NCBI GenBank assembly: GCA_022841905.1
Contig: JALHQO010000004.1
Location: forward strand, 62,001-126,000
Reading direction: 5' to 3'
DNA: 64,000 nucleotides
DNA from: Hyphomonadaceae bacterium
GTDB lineage: Bacteria > Pseudomonadota > Alphaproteobacteria > Caulobacterales > Aquidulcibacteraceae
Positions 17,129-25,253 of this stretch are shown in pieces. Each line of letters opens with the position of its first letter. Within the stretch, counting starts at the first letter, position 1. The translations under genes were made by a program, and so were the position numbers. Under the pieces are notes generated by a model. The model saw only the letters and a program-made list of their open reading frames with translations. It ran no database searches and had not been told where the DNA came from.

Positions 17129-18292
17129 ATGTCTGATTGGCTCCTCGCGCTCAATGTCGGTTCGTCGAGCGTCAAGTTTGCGGCTCACCCCGCCGCGTCG
17201 GGCCCTGAACTTCTGCGTGGTTCAGTCTTTGATCTCGTCGCCGCGCCGCAGCTGACCTTATGGCGCGCAGGCGAGATGCCCTCAACCATTCCGTGCCCGG
17301 CGCGCGTGACAGACCTGCGCAGCGCAATCGATCACGCTCTTGATGTCGTGTTTTCGTTTCTGGATCCCGCAACGCTTTTGAGCGTAGGGCATCGCATCGT
17401 TCACGGCGGCGATGGTTTTGTCGCGCCCGCGCTCTTGACGCCCGAGACGGTGTCGGCGCTCCACCGGCTAGAGGCGCTTGCCCCTCTGCATCAACCGGCG
17501 AGCTTAGCGGCGATAGAATGTGTCTGGCGCAGGGCCCCCGACCTTTGCCAATACGGATGCTTCGACACCGCGTTTCATGCGACGCAGCCGCGCATCAATC
17601 GCTTGTTTGCGCTCCCCAGCGGCTTGGGCGAGCGCGGCGTGCGACGCTACGGGTTTCATGGACTGTCTTACGAACACGCAGCAGAGGTGTTGAAACACAC
17701 TTATGGCGGCGGCGGACGCGCGGTGATCGCGCATCTGGGCGCTGGGGCGAGTTTGTGTGCGCTCAAGGACGGGATCAGCGTGGCGACAACCATGGGTCTG
17801 ACCCCCTTGGGCGGCATACCCATGGCGACGCGCCCCGGCGATCTCGATCCGGGCGCTATCCTCTATATGCTCGACGCGCTGGGCATGGACGCCGCGCAGG
17901 TGCGCGATGTGCTTTACCGCCAGTCCGGACTGTTGGGCGTGTCCGGCGAGAGTGGCGACTTGAAGATTTTGTTGGCCAGTCCGCGCATAGAAGCGGCGGA
18001 GGCTGTCACGCTCTTCATCGACGCGATCCAGCGCCAGATCGCCTCGCTCGCCGGGGCGGTTGGCGGACTAGACACGCTGGTCTTCACCGCCGGCATTGGC
18101 GAGCGCGCGCCGGTCGTGCGCGCTCGCGTCGGGGCGGCGTGCGCTTGGATGGGCGTCTCCATTGACCAGGCTTTAAACGACGCCAATGCCGATGAAATTC
18201 ACCACCCCAAAAGCGCGGTCCGGGTGCTCGTCCTTCGCGCCGACGAAGAAGCCATGATCATCAAACATCTGCGCGCCGTGTTGCAGGTCTGA
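17129..18292 (+). CDS. ackA: Acetate kinase
   Basis: This 387-residue cytoplasmic kinase makes ATP and acetate from acetyl phosphate supplied by the phosphoketolase encoded 14 bases upstream. It opens with the phosphate-binding LALNVGSSSVKF, followed by GHRIVHGG, GVRRYGFHGLSYEH (catalytic His/Arg region), HLGAGASLCA and VFTAGIGERAPVVR, all standard for the ASKHA acetate kinase family. An ATG at 17129 gives the expected N-terminus. The pairing of xfp and ackA is well known. No phosphotransacetylase gene is present here. Confidence 0.94.
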   Translation: MSDWLLALNVGSSSVKFAAHPAASGPELLRGSVFDLVAAPQLTLWRAGEMPSTIPCPARVTDLRSAIDHALDVVFSFLDPATLLSVGHRIVHGGDGFVAPALLTPETVSALHRLEALAPLHQPASLAAIECVWRRAPDLCQYGCFDTAFHATQPRINRLFALPSGLGERGVRRYGFHGLSYEHAAEVLKHTYGGGGRAVIAHLGAGASLCALKDGISVATTMGLTPLGGIPMATRPGDLDPGAILYMLDALGMDAAQVRDVLYRQSGLLGVSGESGDLKILLASPRIEAAEAVTLFIDAIQRQIASLAGAVGGLDTLVFTAGIGERAPVVRARVGAACAWMGVSIDQALNDANADEIHHPKSAVRVLVLRADEEAMIIKHLRAVLQV

Positions 18293-18390
18293 CGGCGGCG
18301 GTGATGCGCCGCTGGGTCTGCCGACCCGTGCAAAGCTCAATGTCACTGAAAACCCTTATGGGCGCCAAGGCCCGCAACAGCGAACCCTTG

Positions 18391-18960
18391 TCATTTGCGC
18401 CGGTCCAGAAACAGCATGAAGAGCGCCACTGGCCGTTTGAAAATGAGCAGATAGGTGACGTGCAGGGCGACCACCAAGACAAGTAGATTGCCCAAAAACT
18501 CATGCACTTCGGAGAGGGCGCTGTCCTCGTCGTCATGCTCTTGTGCGTCGGAATGCTCGCGTCTGTCTCCTTGTTCCGCGCTGCGTGCGTTGCCGTTGAC
18601 CGCGGAGGCGGCGACCCTTGAGGCGCCAGAGAATTGCAGCGCACGTCCTTGGTCCATCGCGATCCCGGTTCCGGTCACGCCGAGCAGACTGATGGCGATC
18701 GCCAGCAAAAGCGTTCGGCTGACAGCCGGATGGGTCATCGCATTGCCCAACTTCAAGCCATCGAAGTGCGGATAAAACCGCATCAGGCCCAGTTGCGGCG
18801 CGCCGGTCAGTGCAAGGCCCAAGCGCAGCACGATCATGGCGGCGACGCTGTATCCAAGCCATGCATGAACTCTGCCCCACTCGGCGCTGAGATAGGCGCC
18901 GATCGCAAAGAAGGCGAGCAGGGCGTGATAAGCCCTCAAACGGTGCATGACGGCGATCAT
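18391..18960 (-). CDS. Cytochrome b561-like diheme membrane protein
   Basis: This 189-residue integral membrane protein starts at the ATG at 18960, which has GGAG eight bases upstream. It has four hydrophobic segments with conserved histidines: RLRAYHALLAFFAIG, RVHAWLGYSVAAMIVLRLG, a third around TLLLAIAISLLGVTG, and the last with FLGNLLVLVVALHVTYLL. This is the pattern of cytochrome b561/Ni-hydrogenase b-type subunits. A charged His/Asp/Glu-rich loop (residues about 130-145, REHSDAQEHDDED) lies before the last helix and may bind metal. It likely moves electrons between quinones and a periplasmic partner. A FixK-type box lies upstream. Confidence 0.85.
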   Translation of the reverse strand: MIAVMHRLRAYHALLAFFAIGAYLSAEWGRVHAWLGYSVAAMIVLRLGLALTGAPQLGLMRFYPHFDGLKLGNAMTHPAVSRTLLLAIAISLLGVTGTGIAMDQGRALQFSGASRVAASAVNGNARSAEQGDRREHSDAQEHDDEDSALSEVHEFLGNLLVLVVALHVTYLLIFKRPVALFMLFLDRRK

Positions 18961-19034
18961 CGCGGGCTCCAGGGCATGATGGCGAGCAATGAGCGCGCCT
19001 CTGGTCCAGTAAGGCGCCATTCAAACTGCGCCCC

Positions 19035-19048
19035 TTGATTGAGCGCAA
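19035..19048. promoter_or_regulatory. FixK/FNR-type box between cytochrome b and DUF302 genes
   Basis: TTGATTGAGCGCAA fits TTG[AC]-N6-[GT]CAA and lies in the divergent gap, 74 bases from the cytochrome b start and 96 from the DUF302 start. Either or both genes may be controlled. Confidence 0.6.
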
Positions 19049-19144
19049 TGACAGGCGCGCGTCCATGCGGCTCGCTCGCGGCGCCGAGCAGAAGCCCGCG
19101 GGCGCCAATCGCCATCACAAAGTTTGCCGGCGAGGTGTTCAGCC

Positions 19145-19531
19145 ATGAGCTATTATTTTTCAAAGGTCATCGAGGCGCCGTTCGCTGAGGCGGTTGAGCG
19201 CACCAAGGCGGCGCTCGCGGCGCACGGCTTTGGCGTGCTCAGTGAAATTGATGTGGCGGCGACCTTGAAGGCCAAGCTTGGCGCCGACATGGCGCCTTAT
19301 CTCATCTTGGGCGCCTGCAATCCGGGATACGCCCATCGGGCGCTGCAGACCGAGTCAAAGATTGGCGCCATGCTGCCGTGCAACGTGATCGTGCGTGAAG
19401 ATGCGACAGGAAAAGTCGAGATCGCGGCTGTCGATCCCGTGGCGTCCATGCAGGCGGTGAGCAATTCCGCCCTCGCCGATATAGCAGGACCGGTTCGGGC
19501 GCTGTTGCAAGACGTCATTGAGACGCTCTGA
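19145..19531 (+). CDS. DUF302 domain protein
   Basis: This 128-residue soluble protein begins MSYYFSKVIEAPFAEAVERT and has the DUF302 pattern: LAAHGFGVLSEIDVAATLKAKLG, then YLILGACNPGYAHRAL and MLPCNVIVRED. The ATG at 19145 has GAGGTG upstream and gives the usual family N-terminus. DUF302 proteins have a compact alpha/beta fold and unknown biochemical role. They recur beside sulfide, cytochrome and low-oxygen genes, as here. Two cysteines (ACNPGYA and PCNVI) are the likely functional residues. Confidence 0.88.
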   Translation: MSYYFSKVIEAPFAEAVERTKAALAAHGFGVLSEIDVAATLKAKLGADMAPYLILGACNPGYAHRALQTESKIGAMLPCNVIVREDATGKVEIAAVDPVASMQAVSNSALADIAGPVRALLQDVIETL

Positions 19532-19596
19532 TCGCTTGGGCAGAGCGTCACGCGCCTTACTGCGCGTGGGTGCGGTCGCTCGCTTCTAGCTCGCGC

Positions 19597-20007
19597 TCAG
19601 ACATCCGCCGCGCGCCTGATGACGCCGTTGAGTTCGGCGGCCGCGGCGATGGTGTTTGATACCGTGCCGTATTTGCGAATATTCTTGTGCAGCAACTCAA
19701 GCCGTTGATCGGTTTCGGTCGTGTCGACGATGATCTCATAATCGATGCGGATCATCTTCGGCGGTGCGTCTTGTCGTACGCCATGGAGACGGACCTCCAT
19801 GCCGCGTAAGTCGAACTGGAGCATTGGCGCGACGCGCTCTGCGCCCTTGATCATGCACGCGGCGATGGCGGCGAGCAGCAGTTCGGCCGGGTTGAAAGCA
19901 TCGGCGCGCCCGGCGGCGCTGGTGTCGAGCGTGATCGTTGCAGCCTTGGTCTTTGCGCTGGCGCCGTCTGCATCGATGCGCCGCGCCTTGATTTGATATT
20001 CAAGCAT
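19597..20007 (-). CDS. OsmC-family protein lacking one redox cysteine
   Basis: This 136-residue protein starts MLEYQIKARRI at the ATG at 20007, with AAGGGA eight bases upstream. It has the OsmC/Ohr fold signature AFNPAELLLAAIAACMIKGA with the first cysteine. The second cysteine expected near the CPVS-x-T motif is replaced: the sequence reads KYGTVSNTI. Classic thiol peroxidase chemistry with two cysteines is therefore unlikely. Single-cysteine OsmC relatives are known and their role is unclear. It stands alone on the minus strand, convergent with the DUF302 gene. Confidence 0.85.
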   Translation of the reverse strand: MLEYQIKARRIDADGASAKTKAATITLDTSAAGRADAFNPAELLLAAIAACMIKGAERVAPMLQFDLRGMEVRLHGVRQDAPPKMIRIDYEIIVDTTETDQRLELLHKNIRKYGTVSNTIAAAAELNGVIRRAADV

Positions 20008-20150
20008 GTGCTGCATCCCTTGCCACTGCATCGGGGGGGCTGATCGACGTCGATGATATGCGACGCCTTCCGCTCGCCTGTTTAGTGATGGCCCCTCGAC
20101 CGCGCATGTCACCGCCCAGCCCCGTTGGTCTGTGCGTTCGGTTTGTCTGG

Positions 20151-21341
20151 TTACTCTACGGGCGCGCTGACGCGCGACCATACCTGGCCCGTGACCGCGC
20201 TTGTTCTTCCGAGTTCGAACAGCGACCGCATGGTGTCGGGGTCGAAATCTAGACTGGAGGCATCGACGCTGGCGGGAATGGTGGTGATGAACACGCTTAC
20301 GCCCACGCTGTTGGCGTAAGCGGCGTTTTCTGCAAGCGCGGTGCGGAGCGCGGCATTGCTCCAGCTGTCAAAGCTGCGGCTCAAAATGCCGGTGAGGTTT
20401 CCAGGGGTCGCGCGGTAGCGGGCCGTGACCTGCCCGTTGACGATGACGAAAAGGACGTGCTGGGCGCCGTCCCGCAGCGCCGCGCTCGGCGAAGGCAAGG
20501 CCTCCGGCACGCCGAGAAATGGCAGGTTGACGCCGCCATCGACGTGCATCTCCTCGACTGTAACACCCGCGGGGGAGACGCCTGGCAGCAGGACCGGCGG
20601 AAAGATGCCGGGCAGGCTGGCCGAGGCCAGCAATATTCTGCGGAAAAGAAGCAAGCCTGGTTCGCCGCCAATCGTGGCGATGACGCCCATGTCCCAAATG
20701 ACGGGCTGAGCGGCGTCAAGATTGGTGGTCACCACAAGCAGCCGTCGCCCGGCTGCGTGTTCAGCCGCAATCTGGCGCAACATTTCAGCGCTGATGTGAT
20801 GGTCGAGCAGCTCGCGCAAGGTCCGCGAGCTGAACAGGCTGGGGCTTGCCAACGCCGCCACACTTCGCCAGTCCACCAGACCGCGCGTGCCGCCGTCTGT
20901 ATAGACTTGCTGAAGCTCATCGTCCCAATCGGGTCCGAGAAACGCAAACGGCGCGGCGAGCGCGCCAGTGCTTACACCGGTCACCACATCAAAGTGCGGC
21001 CGGTCCCCGCTTTGCGACCAGCCGACGATGACGCCCGCGCCATAAGCGCCGTTGGCGCCGCCGCCCGACAACGCAAGGATAGCGTGGCTTTCTGTTGGCG
21101 GCTGCGCTGGGACGCGCTCGGCCAGCGCCAAATCTTGCGGCGCCTGACGGGCAAGCACTTGCGCGCCCGCGGGCAGGAGAGCTGCAGCCTCCGACAAGCG
21201 CAAGGCAGCGCCGTCATCGCGAGAGATCGTGCCGCAGCCGCCGAGGCACAATGCGACGATCACAGCCAGGAAGCGGGCGCCCTCGCTACGCGCGACGCCC
21301 GCTTTCCCCGCTGATATCGCATCGATCAGTTCAACGCGCAT
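20151..21341 (-). CDS. Patatin-like phospholipase, predicted lipoprotein
   Basis: This 396-residue protein has the patatin Ser-Asp dyad: oxyanion loop LSGGGANGAYGAG near residue 93, nucleophile in GVSTG near 122, and the aspartate in HVDGGVNLP near 268. A hydrophobic stretch, FLAVIVALCLGGCGT, about 30 residues from the chosen ATG looks like a lipoprotein signal; a later start may be correct. The enzyme should hydrolyse acyl esters of lipids at the cell envelope. It is flanked by stress-type genes (DUF883-like, OsmC). No FixK box was seen directly upstream. Confidence 0.85.
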   Translation of the reverse strand: MRVELIDAISAGKAGVARSEGARFLAVIVALCLGGCGTISRDDGAALRLSEAAALLPAGAQVLARQAPQDLALAERVPAQPPTESHAILALSGGGANGAYGAGVIVGWSQSGDRPHFDVVTGVSTGALAAPFAFLGPDWDDELQQVYTDGGTRGLVDWRSVAALASPSLFSSRTLRELLDHHISAEMLRQIAAEHAAGRRLLVVTTNLDAAQPVIWDMGVIATIGGEPGLLLFRRILLASASLPGIFPPVLLPGVSPAGVTVEEMHVDGGVNLPFLGVPEALPSPSAALRDGAQHVLFVIVNGQVTARYRATPGNLTGILSRSFDSWSNAALRTALAENAAYANSVGVSVFITTIPASVDASSLDFDPDTMRSLFELGRTSAVTGQVWSRVSAPVE

Positions 21342-21422
21342 GCAACTCCTAAGGGGCTCTTGAAGACATGCCGCCTTGATTGGCGCTGCTGAGCGTCGAG
21401 GCCCGCTCGTCAGGGCCGACGA

Positions 21423-21722
21423 TTATCGCTTGCCAGCTTGGGTCACCGCATAGCCGAGCAATCCGACAGCCGCCGCCGCCAGCGCCGCCGCGGCGATCGG
21501 GTGTTCGCGCACTTCTTCGCCGGCGGCCTTGGCGAGGTGTGTCGACTGCTTCTTGATCTTCTCAGCGAGGGCCGCAGCTGAGTGAACAAAGGCCTTAGCC
21601 GATTCCGCAACCGCGTCATCGCCGTGTTCGCCGAGATTTTTGGTCATGCGGCCCAGCGCCTTTACGACGACGTCGTAATCATCCGACAGCTCGGTCATAA
21701 GTTGGTTTCCGACTTTGGCCAT
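21423..21722 (-). CDS. DUF883/ElaB-like helical protein with C-terminal membrane anchor
   Basis: This 99-residue protein is largely helical (DYDVVVKALGRMTKNLGEHG and on), with a C-terminal hydrophobic segment IAAAALAAAAVGLLGYAVTQ followed by basic residues. This is the layout of DUF883/ElaB/YqjD proteins, small stress-induced inner-membrane proteins that can associate with ribosomes. The sequence match is by pattern only. A perfect FNR-type box (TTGAT-N4-ATCAA) lies 51 bases before its ATG, so it is likely induced under oxygen limitation. Confidence 0.65.
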   Translation of the reverse strand: MAKVGNQLMTELSDDYDVVVKALGRMTKNLGEHGDDAVAESAKAFVHSAAALAEKIKKQSTHLAKAAGEEVREHPIAAAALAAAAVGLLGYAVTQAGKR

Positions 21723-21773
21723 GTTCGTCTCCTTATGGATGGCGAGATGTTAGGGCCTGTTGAGGTCCTGCTC

Positions 21774-21787
21774 TTGATGCGGATCAA
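21774..21787. promoter_or_regulatory. Perfect FNR-type box upstream of the DUF883-like gene
   Basis: TTGATGCGGATCAA is an exact TTGAT-N4-ATCAA palindrome, the consensus half-sites of FNR/FixK. It ends 25 bases past the stop of the upstream Usp gene and lies 51 bases before the DUF883-like start. Confidence 0.75.
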
Positions 21788-21812
21788 GCGGCCACAGCCA
21801 TATGGCGCGGGC

Positions 21813-22646
21813 TCAGTGCGACATCAGCACCGGTATTGGCGCGGTCTTCATGGCTTCGCGCGTGACCCCGCCAATAATCGCCTCCAACACGCGCGGGCTG
21901 CCATAGCCGCCCATCACCACAAGATCGGCCCCGAGCGCGCCAGCTTGGCCAAACAATGTCGCGCCATCGCTGAACCCGAATTCTCCAGCGTGACGCACAT
22001 GTGCGCGTTTTCCCCGTCTGGAAAGATGCGCAACAAGCGCCTGAGCGGATGCGTCCGCTTGTGTGCGCGCAGCGCCCAAGGACACGCAAACCACTGTGAC
22101 GCTGGCGGCTCTGTCTAGAAACGGCGCCGCATCGGCAAGCGCTCGCGCCGCTTCGCGACTATTGTTCCAGCCGACGACAATATTGACGCCGATGGCGGCG
22201 GCCTCCCACGCCGGCGGGATGAGCAAGAGCGGCCGTCCAGAGCCAAATAACACACCTTCCGCCATCGCCATGCGCAAGTCTTCCATGGGCGCTGCGCCCG
22301 GGCGCAGCATTATCGTGAGATCGGCTTGGCGCGCTTCGGCGCCTAAGCGTTCGCCCGCGCGCCGGGCGCTCAGCCCAAGTTCGCGAACCTCAAATCCGCG
22401 CGGTCCGTGTGCATGGGCCTCAAGTTTGCGTTTTTCGACCTCGAACGCTTGGCGCAGACGCGCCTGCGCGACCAAGCCGGTCTCCTCGGCGGCGCCTGCA
22501 ATCGTATGCGCCGGATCCGGCTCGAGCGCGATCATGAGCGCAGTGACCCGTGCATCACCAAACGCGGCGACACTGGCGGCCGCCGCCAAGGCGGGTTCGT
22601 CGGCCTCTAGTGAAAGCACCGGACACAAAATATCGCTGAACGCCAT
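21813..22646 (-). CDS. Universal stress protein, tandem UspA domains (second copy)
   Basis: This 277-residue protein starts MAFSDILCPV at the ATG at 22646 with GGAG upstream. Two Usp domains are visible; the second ends GADLVVMGGYGSPRVLEAIIGG, close to the ATP-binding glycine motif, and the first has a weaker GVNIVVGWNNSREAARAL start of domain 2. It is distinct in sequence from the copy at 13875. It is divergent from the lipid kinase; a palindromic FixK-type box lies in the gap, 94 bases from this start. Confidence 0.87.
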   Translation of the reverse strand: MAFSDILCPVLSLEADEPALAAAASVAAFGDARVTALMIALEPDPAHTIAGAAEETGLVAQARLRQAFEVEKRKLEAHAHGPRGFEVRELGLSARRAGERLGAEARQADLTIMLRPGAAPMEDLRMAMAEGVLFGSGRPLLLIPPAWEAAAIGVNIVVGWNNSREAARALADAAPFLDRAASVTVVCVSLGAARTQADASAQALVAHLSRRGKRAHVRHAGEFGFSDGATLFGQAGALGADLVVMGGYGSPRVLEAIIGGVTREAMKTAPIPVLMSH

Positions 22647-22740
22647 GTCGCAATCTCCGAAAGACGAACGGCTCACGTGCTTGAGCGTCGTCGGAAGGGT
22701 GAGCGCCACGCCTCTCTACGATGGGCGCGGGGCAGAAGGC

Positions 22741-22754
22741 TTGCGCGAGCGCAA
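22741..22754. promoter_or_regulatory. FixK/FNR-type palindrome upstream of the lipid kinase
   Basis: TTGCGCGAGCGCAA is a perfect palindrome and fits TTG[AC]-N6-[GT]CAA. It lies 31 bases before the lipid kinase start and 94 bases from the divergent Usp start; the larger distance fits activation of the Usp gene. Confidence 0.55.
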
Positions 22755-22785
22755 CAGCTACGGTGGCCGACGCTTCCTATGTAGC

Positions 22786-23697
22786 ATGACAACTGGGCAA
22801 CCGGAGCCATTGGGTGTGCAGGAACAACGTCAAAACGCGCGTTCGCGCCCCTGGGCGGAGGGTCGAACACATTTGCAGGCGTTGGTGATTGTGAATGAGG
22901 CGGCGGGTTCAGTCGGGCAAGGCGGGCGAGACAAGCTGTTGGGCGAGATCGAAGCCTTAAGCGTGCGCGCCACCAAGGTGGTCTCTGATCTCGATCAGCT
23001 TTGCGAGGCCGACGCCGCCCGGGCCGACCTCGTTATCGTGCTGGGCGGAGATGGGACAGCCAGCAAGGCGGCGTCCCTGTTTAAGGGCGGCGCGCCGCTC
23101 ATCTTGTTGCCCGGAGGTACGCGAAACCTCTTGCCGCATGCGCTTTACGGCGTCGTCACATGGCCGTCGGCGTTGCGAGCGGCGCTCGCGCACGGGCGTA
23201 TCGTGAAACTGATCGGTGGCGAGGCGAACGGACGAAAATTCTTCGTCGCCGCCATGTTCGGCGCACCGACCCTGCTTGCGCGAGCCCGAGAGGCCGCCCG
23301 GTCGGGGAGACTGGATCTGATGATGGCGCGCTTGAACCAGGTGTTCACGCGCATATTTGCGCGCCGGATCGCGGTTAGACCTTTGGGCGGGGTGGCCACA
23401 CGAGCGGAGGCGGCGGGCGTGCTTTGCCCCGCCTATCGCGGCGAGGTGGAAGCGCAGAGCCTTGAATGGGTTCGCCTCAATGCGGCGCAACCTGTCGATT
23501 TGATACGCGTCGGCATGCGTTCGGTGTTTGGCGGCTGGCGCGACGATGCCGCCATCGAACGCTCCTGGGCCCGCAGCGGGGAAATAAGAGCCGTTGGGGC
23601 GATCCCGGCAATCTTGGATGGCGAGCCCACGACATTTAAAGCGCATGTGCGCATAACCATGGTGACCGATGGCCCCAATGTGCTGAGCACCCTCTGA
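22786..23697 (+). CDS. Diacylglycerol/lipid kinase catalytic-domain protein
   Basis: This 303-residue protein carries the DAGK catalytic signature: LVIVNEAAGSVG, then VIVLGGDGTASKAA with the nucleotide-binding GGDGT, and LILLPGGTRNLLPHAL. These mark the DAGK/YegS/sphingosine kinase fold, which phosphorylates lipid hydroxyls at the membrane using ATP. The C-terminal beta sandwich is shorter and diverged. The ATG at 22786 lacks a good ribosome binding site; a GTG at 22816, with CGGAG upstream, is an alternative start. The lipid substrate is unknown. It sits among FixK-boxed stress genes. Confidence 0.82.
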   Translation: MTTGQPEPLGVQEQRQNARSRPWAEGRTHLQALVIVNEAAGSVGQGGRDKLLGEIEALSVRATKVVSDLDQLCEADAARADLVIVLGGDGTASKAASLFKGGAPLILLPGGTRNLLPHALYGVVTWPSALRAALAHGRIVKLIGGEANGRKFFVAAMFGAPTLLARAREAARSGRLDLMMARLNQVFTRIFARRIAVRPLGGVATRAEAAGVLCPAYRGEVEAQSLEWVRLNAAQPVDLIRVGMRSVFGGWRDDAAIERSWARSGEIRAVGAIPAILDGEPTTFKAHVRITMVTDGPNVLSTL

Positions 23698-24095
23698 TTT
23701 TTCAGACTACGCGAGCGCCGGGGTGATGAAGCATGAAACATGCGATCGACTGCGCGCGGCCCGCCTATCGGACCCGCGGGGGCGCTCAAGCGCTGGAACG
23801 AGAAGTCTTTTTGATCTGGAAAGCCGGCCGAGCTTGGCGCGTTTGGTGGGCCCCGCCGCCAACGGGCGCGGGAAATCGGCATAAGATCGGCGCGGTCTAT
23901 AGTCTGAAACCGGACATAATTGATTTGCCGCAAAATGACGGGCGCGCCGCGGGTGCAGCGTCGGCTTGCCCGGGGGCGGCCCCGACGACGATCTCTCGGC
24001 AAGGGTCAACACATGCCCGCTCTATGCAGTGCGCGTCGCACCCAGGCGTCAAGCTCGCCTCAGCAGCTCAGCCGCGGACGCAGCTTTCGCTTTGA
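23698..24095. other. Intergenic stretch, no gene recognised
   Basis: Nearly 400 bases lie between the lipid kinase and the sensor kinase. Frames on both strands are rich in Arg, Pro and Ala and look like non-coding readings of GC-rich DNA. A FixK/FNR-type box is at 23920-23933. Confidence 0.5.
23920..23933. promoter_or_regulatory. FixK/FNR-type box upstream of the HWE kinase
   Basis: TTGATTTGCCGCAA fits TTG[AC]-N6-[GT]CAA. It lies 162 bases before the kinase ATG and is the only recognisable signal in this gap. Confidence 0.5.
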
Positions 24096-25253
24096 ATGCG
24101 AGCAAACGATGGTCTCATCGCCGCGATCCTGGGCGCGACTGTGGCTGGGGTCGTTCTCCTCCTGGTCGTCACACTGTTGCGCCCGACCCGTTCAATGACG
24201 GCGATCGTCGATAAAAAATCGCCGGAACAGACCGCCGCAGAAGCGGAAGTCGAGAGCTTTCGCCAAAACCTCGGCCCCTTCGTGACTGCGGCCGAGACGA
24301 CGCGCATGGCGATGGTGTTCACCAATGCGAAGGCGCCTGGTGATCCGATCATTTTCGCCAATGAGAGCTTTCTGCTTCTTACTGGTTATCGCCGCGAAGA
24401 AGTGCTGGGCAAGAGCTTCAACTTCTTGATGGCCCATGTGACCGGGCCCGACGCTCTGGCGCAAATCGAAGCCGAATTGGCCGGCGGTGGGGAAAGCGTT
24501 TCAGAACAACATTGCCGCCGCAAAGACGGCACGGAGTTCTGGGCCGCCATGTTCATCAGCGCCGTCCGCGACGAAACCGGCGCTGTGGTTCAGCACTTTG
24601 GCTCATTCGTCGACCTCACGCCCCACATTCAAGATGAAGCGCGCAGCAGACTGTTGATCGATGAGTTGAACCACCGGGTCAAGAATACCCTTTCAACCGT
24701 CCAATCGATCGTGCGGCAGGCGCTGCGCACCTCAACCGATCAAGAAACCCTCCGCGATACGGTTGAATCGAGGCTGTTTGCGTTGTCTCGTTCGCACGAT
24801 CTGTTGACACGGGAGGATTGGAAAGGTGCGGGCCTGCTTGATCTCATCAACGCGGCGTTGGCGCCGTTCGGACTGATCGATGCGCGCCCCGCGCGGTTGG
24901 CCGTTGCCGGAGAAAATATACGTGTGCCGCCCAAGGCGGCGCTGGCGCTCGGGATCGCCTTTCACGAACTGGCGACCAATGCCGTCAAGTACGGCGCGCT
25001 TTCCAATGCGTCGGGCGTCATCGACATTCGATGGACGATCGAACCGTCCGCCAAGGGAGAGCGGCTCGTCTTGTCTTGGCGTGAAGAGGGAGGCCCGCCT
25101 GTGGCCACGCCCATTCGCAGAGGCTTTGGTTCGCAAGTGCTCGAGCGGGGGTTGGCGCACGAACTGGGTGGCGAGGTTCATCTTGAGTATCGGCCGGAAG
25201 GTCTTGTTTGCACACTCGACGTCCCCGACCCGCGCAGCGCACACAATGGATGA
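24096..25253 (+). CDS. Membrane-anchored PAS (LOV-like) HWE-family sensor histidine kinase
   Basis: This 385-residue kinase has one N-terminal membrane helix (GLIAAILGATVAGVVLLLVV), then a PAS domain (about 60-180) with FANESFLLLTGYRREEVLGK and a typical PAC end. The PAS core matches LOV domains, but the photoactive cysteine of the GRNCRFLQ motif is Phe108 in GKSFNFLM, so blue-light adduct formation is excluded. The HWE/HisKA_2 dimer region has ELNHRVKNTLS with phospho-acceptor His193, followed by FHELATNAVKYGAL in the ATPase domain. It overlaps the response regulator gene by eight bases. The signal is unknown. FixK box upstream. Confidence 0.9.
   Translation: MRANDGLIAAILGATVAGVVLLLVVTLLRPTRSMTAIVDKKSPEQTAAEAEVESFRQNLGPFVTAAETTRMAMVFTNAKAPGDPIIFANESFLLLTGYRREEVLGKSFNFLMAHVTGPDALAQIEAELAGGGESVSEQHCRRKDGTEFWAAMFISAVRDETGAVVQHFGSFVDLTPHIQDEARSRLLIDELNHRVKNTLSTVQSIVRQALRTSTDQETLRDTVESRLFALSRSHDLLTREDWKGAGLLDLINAALAPFGLIDARPARLAVAGENIRVPPKAALALGIAFHELATNAVKYGALSNASGVIDIRWTIEPSAKGERLVLSWREEGGPPVATPIRRGFGSQVLERGLAHELGGEVHLEYRPEGLVCTLDVPDPRSAHNG

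Noticed and set aside
18957-19163. 68-codon minus-strand frame between cytochrome b and DUF302
   Set aside because: It overlaps both gene starts and the FixK box and has no recognisable features.
23733-24095. 120-codon plus-strand frame before the HWE kinase
   Set aside because: Low-complexity composition and no ribosome binding site; it overlaps the FixK box.
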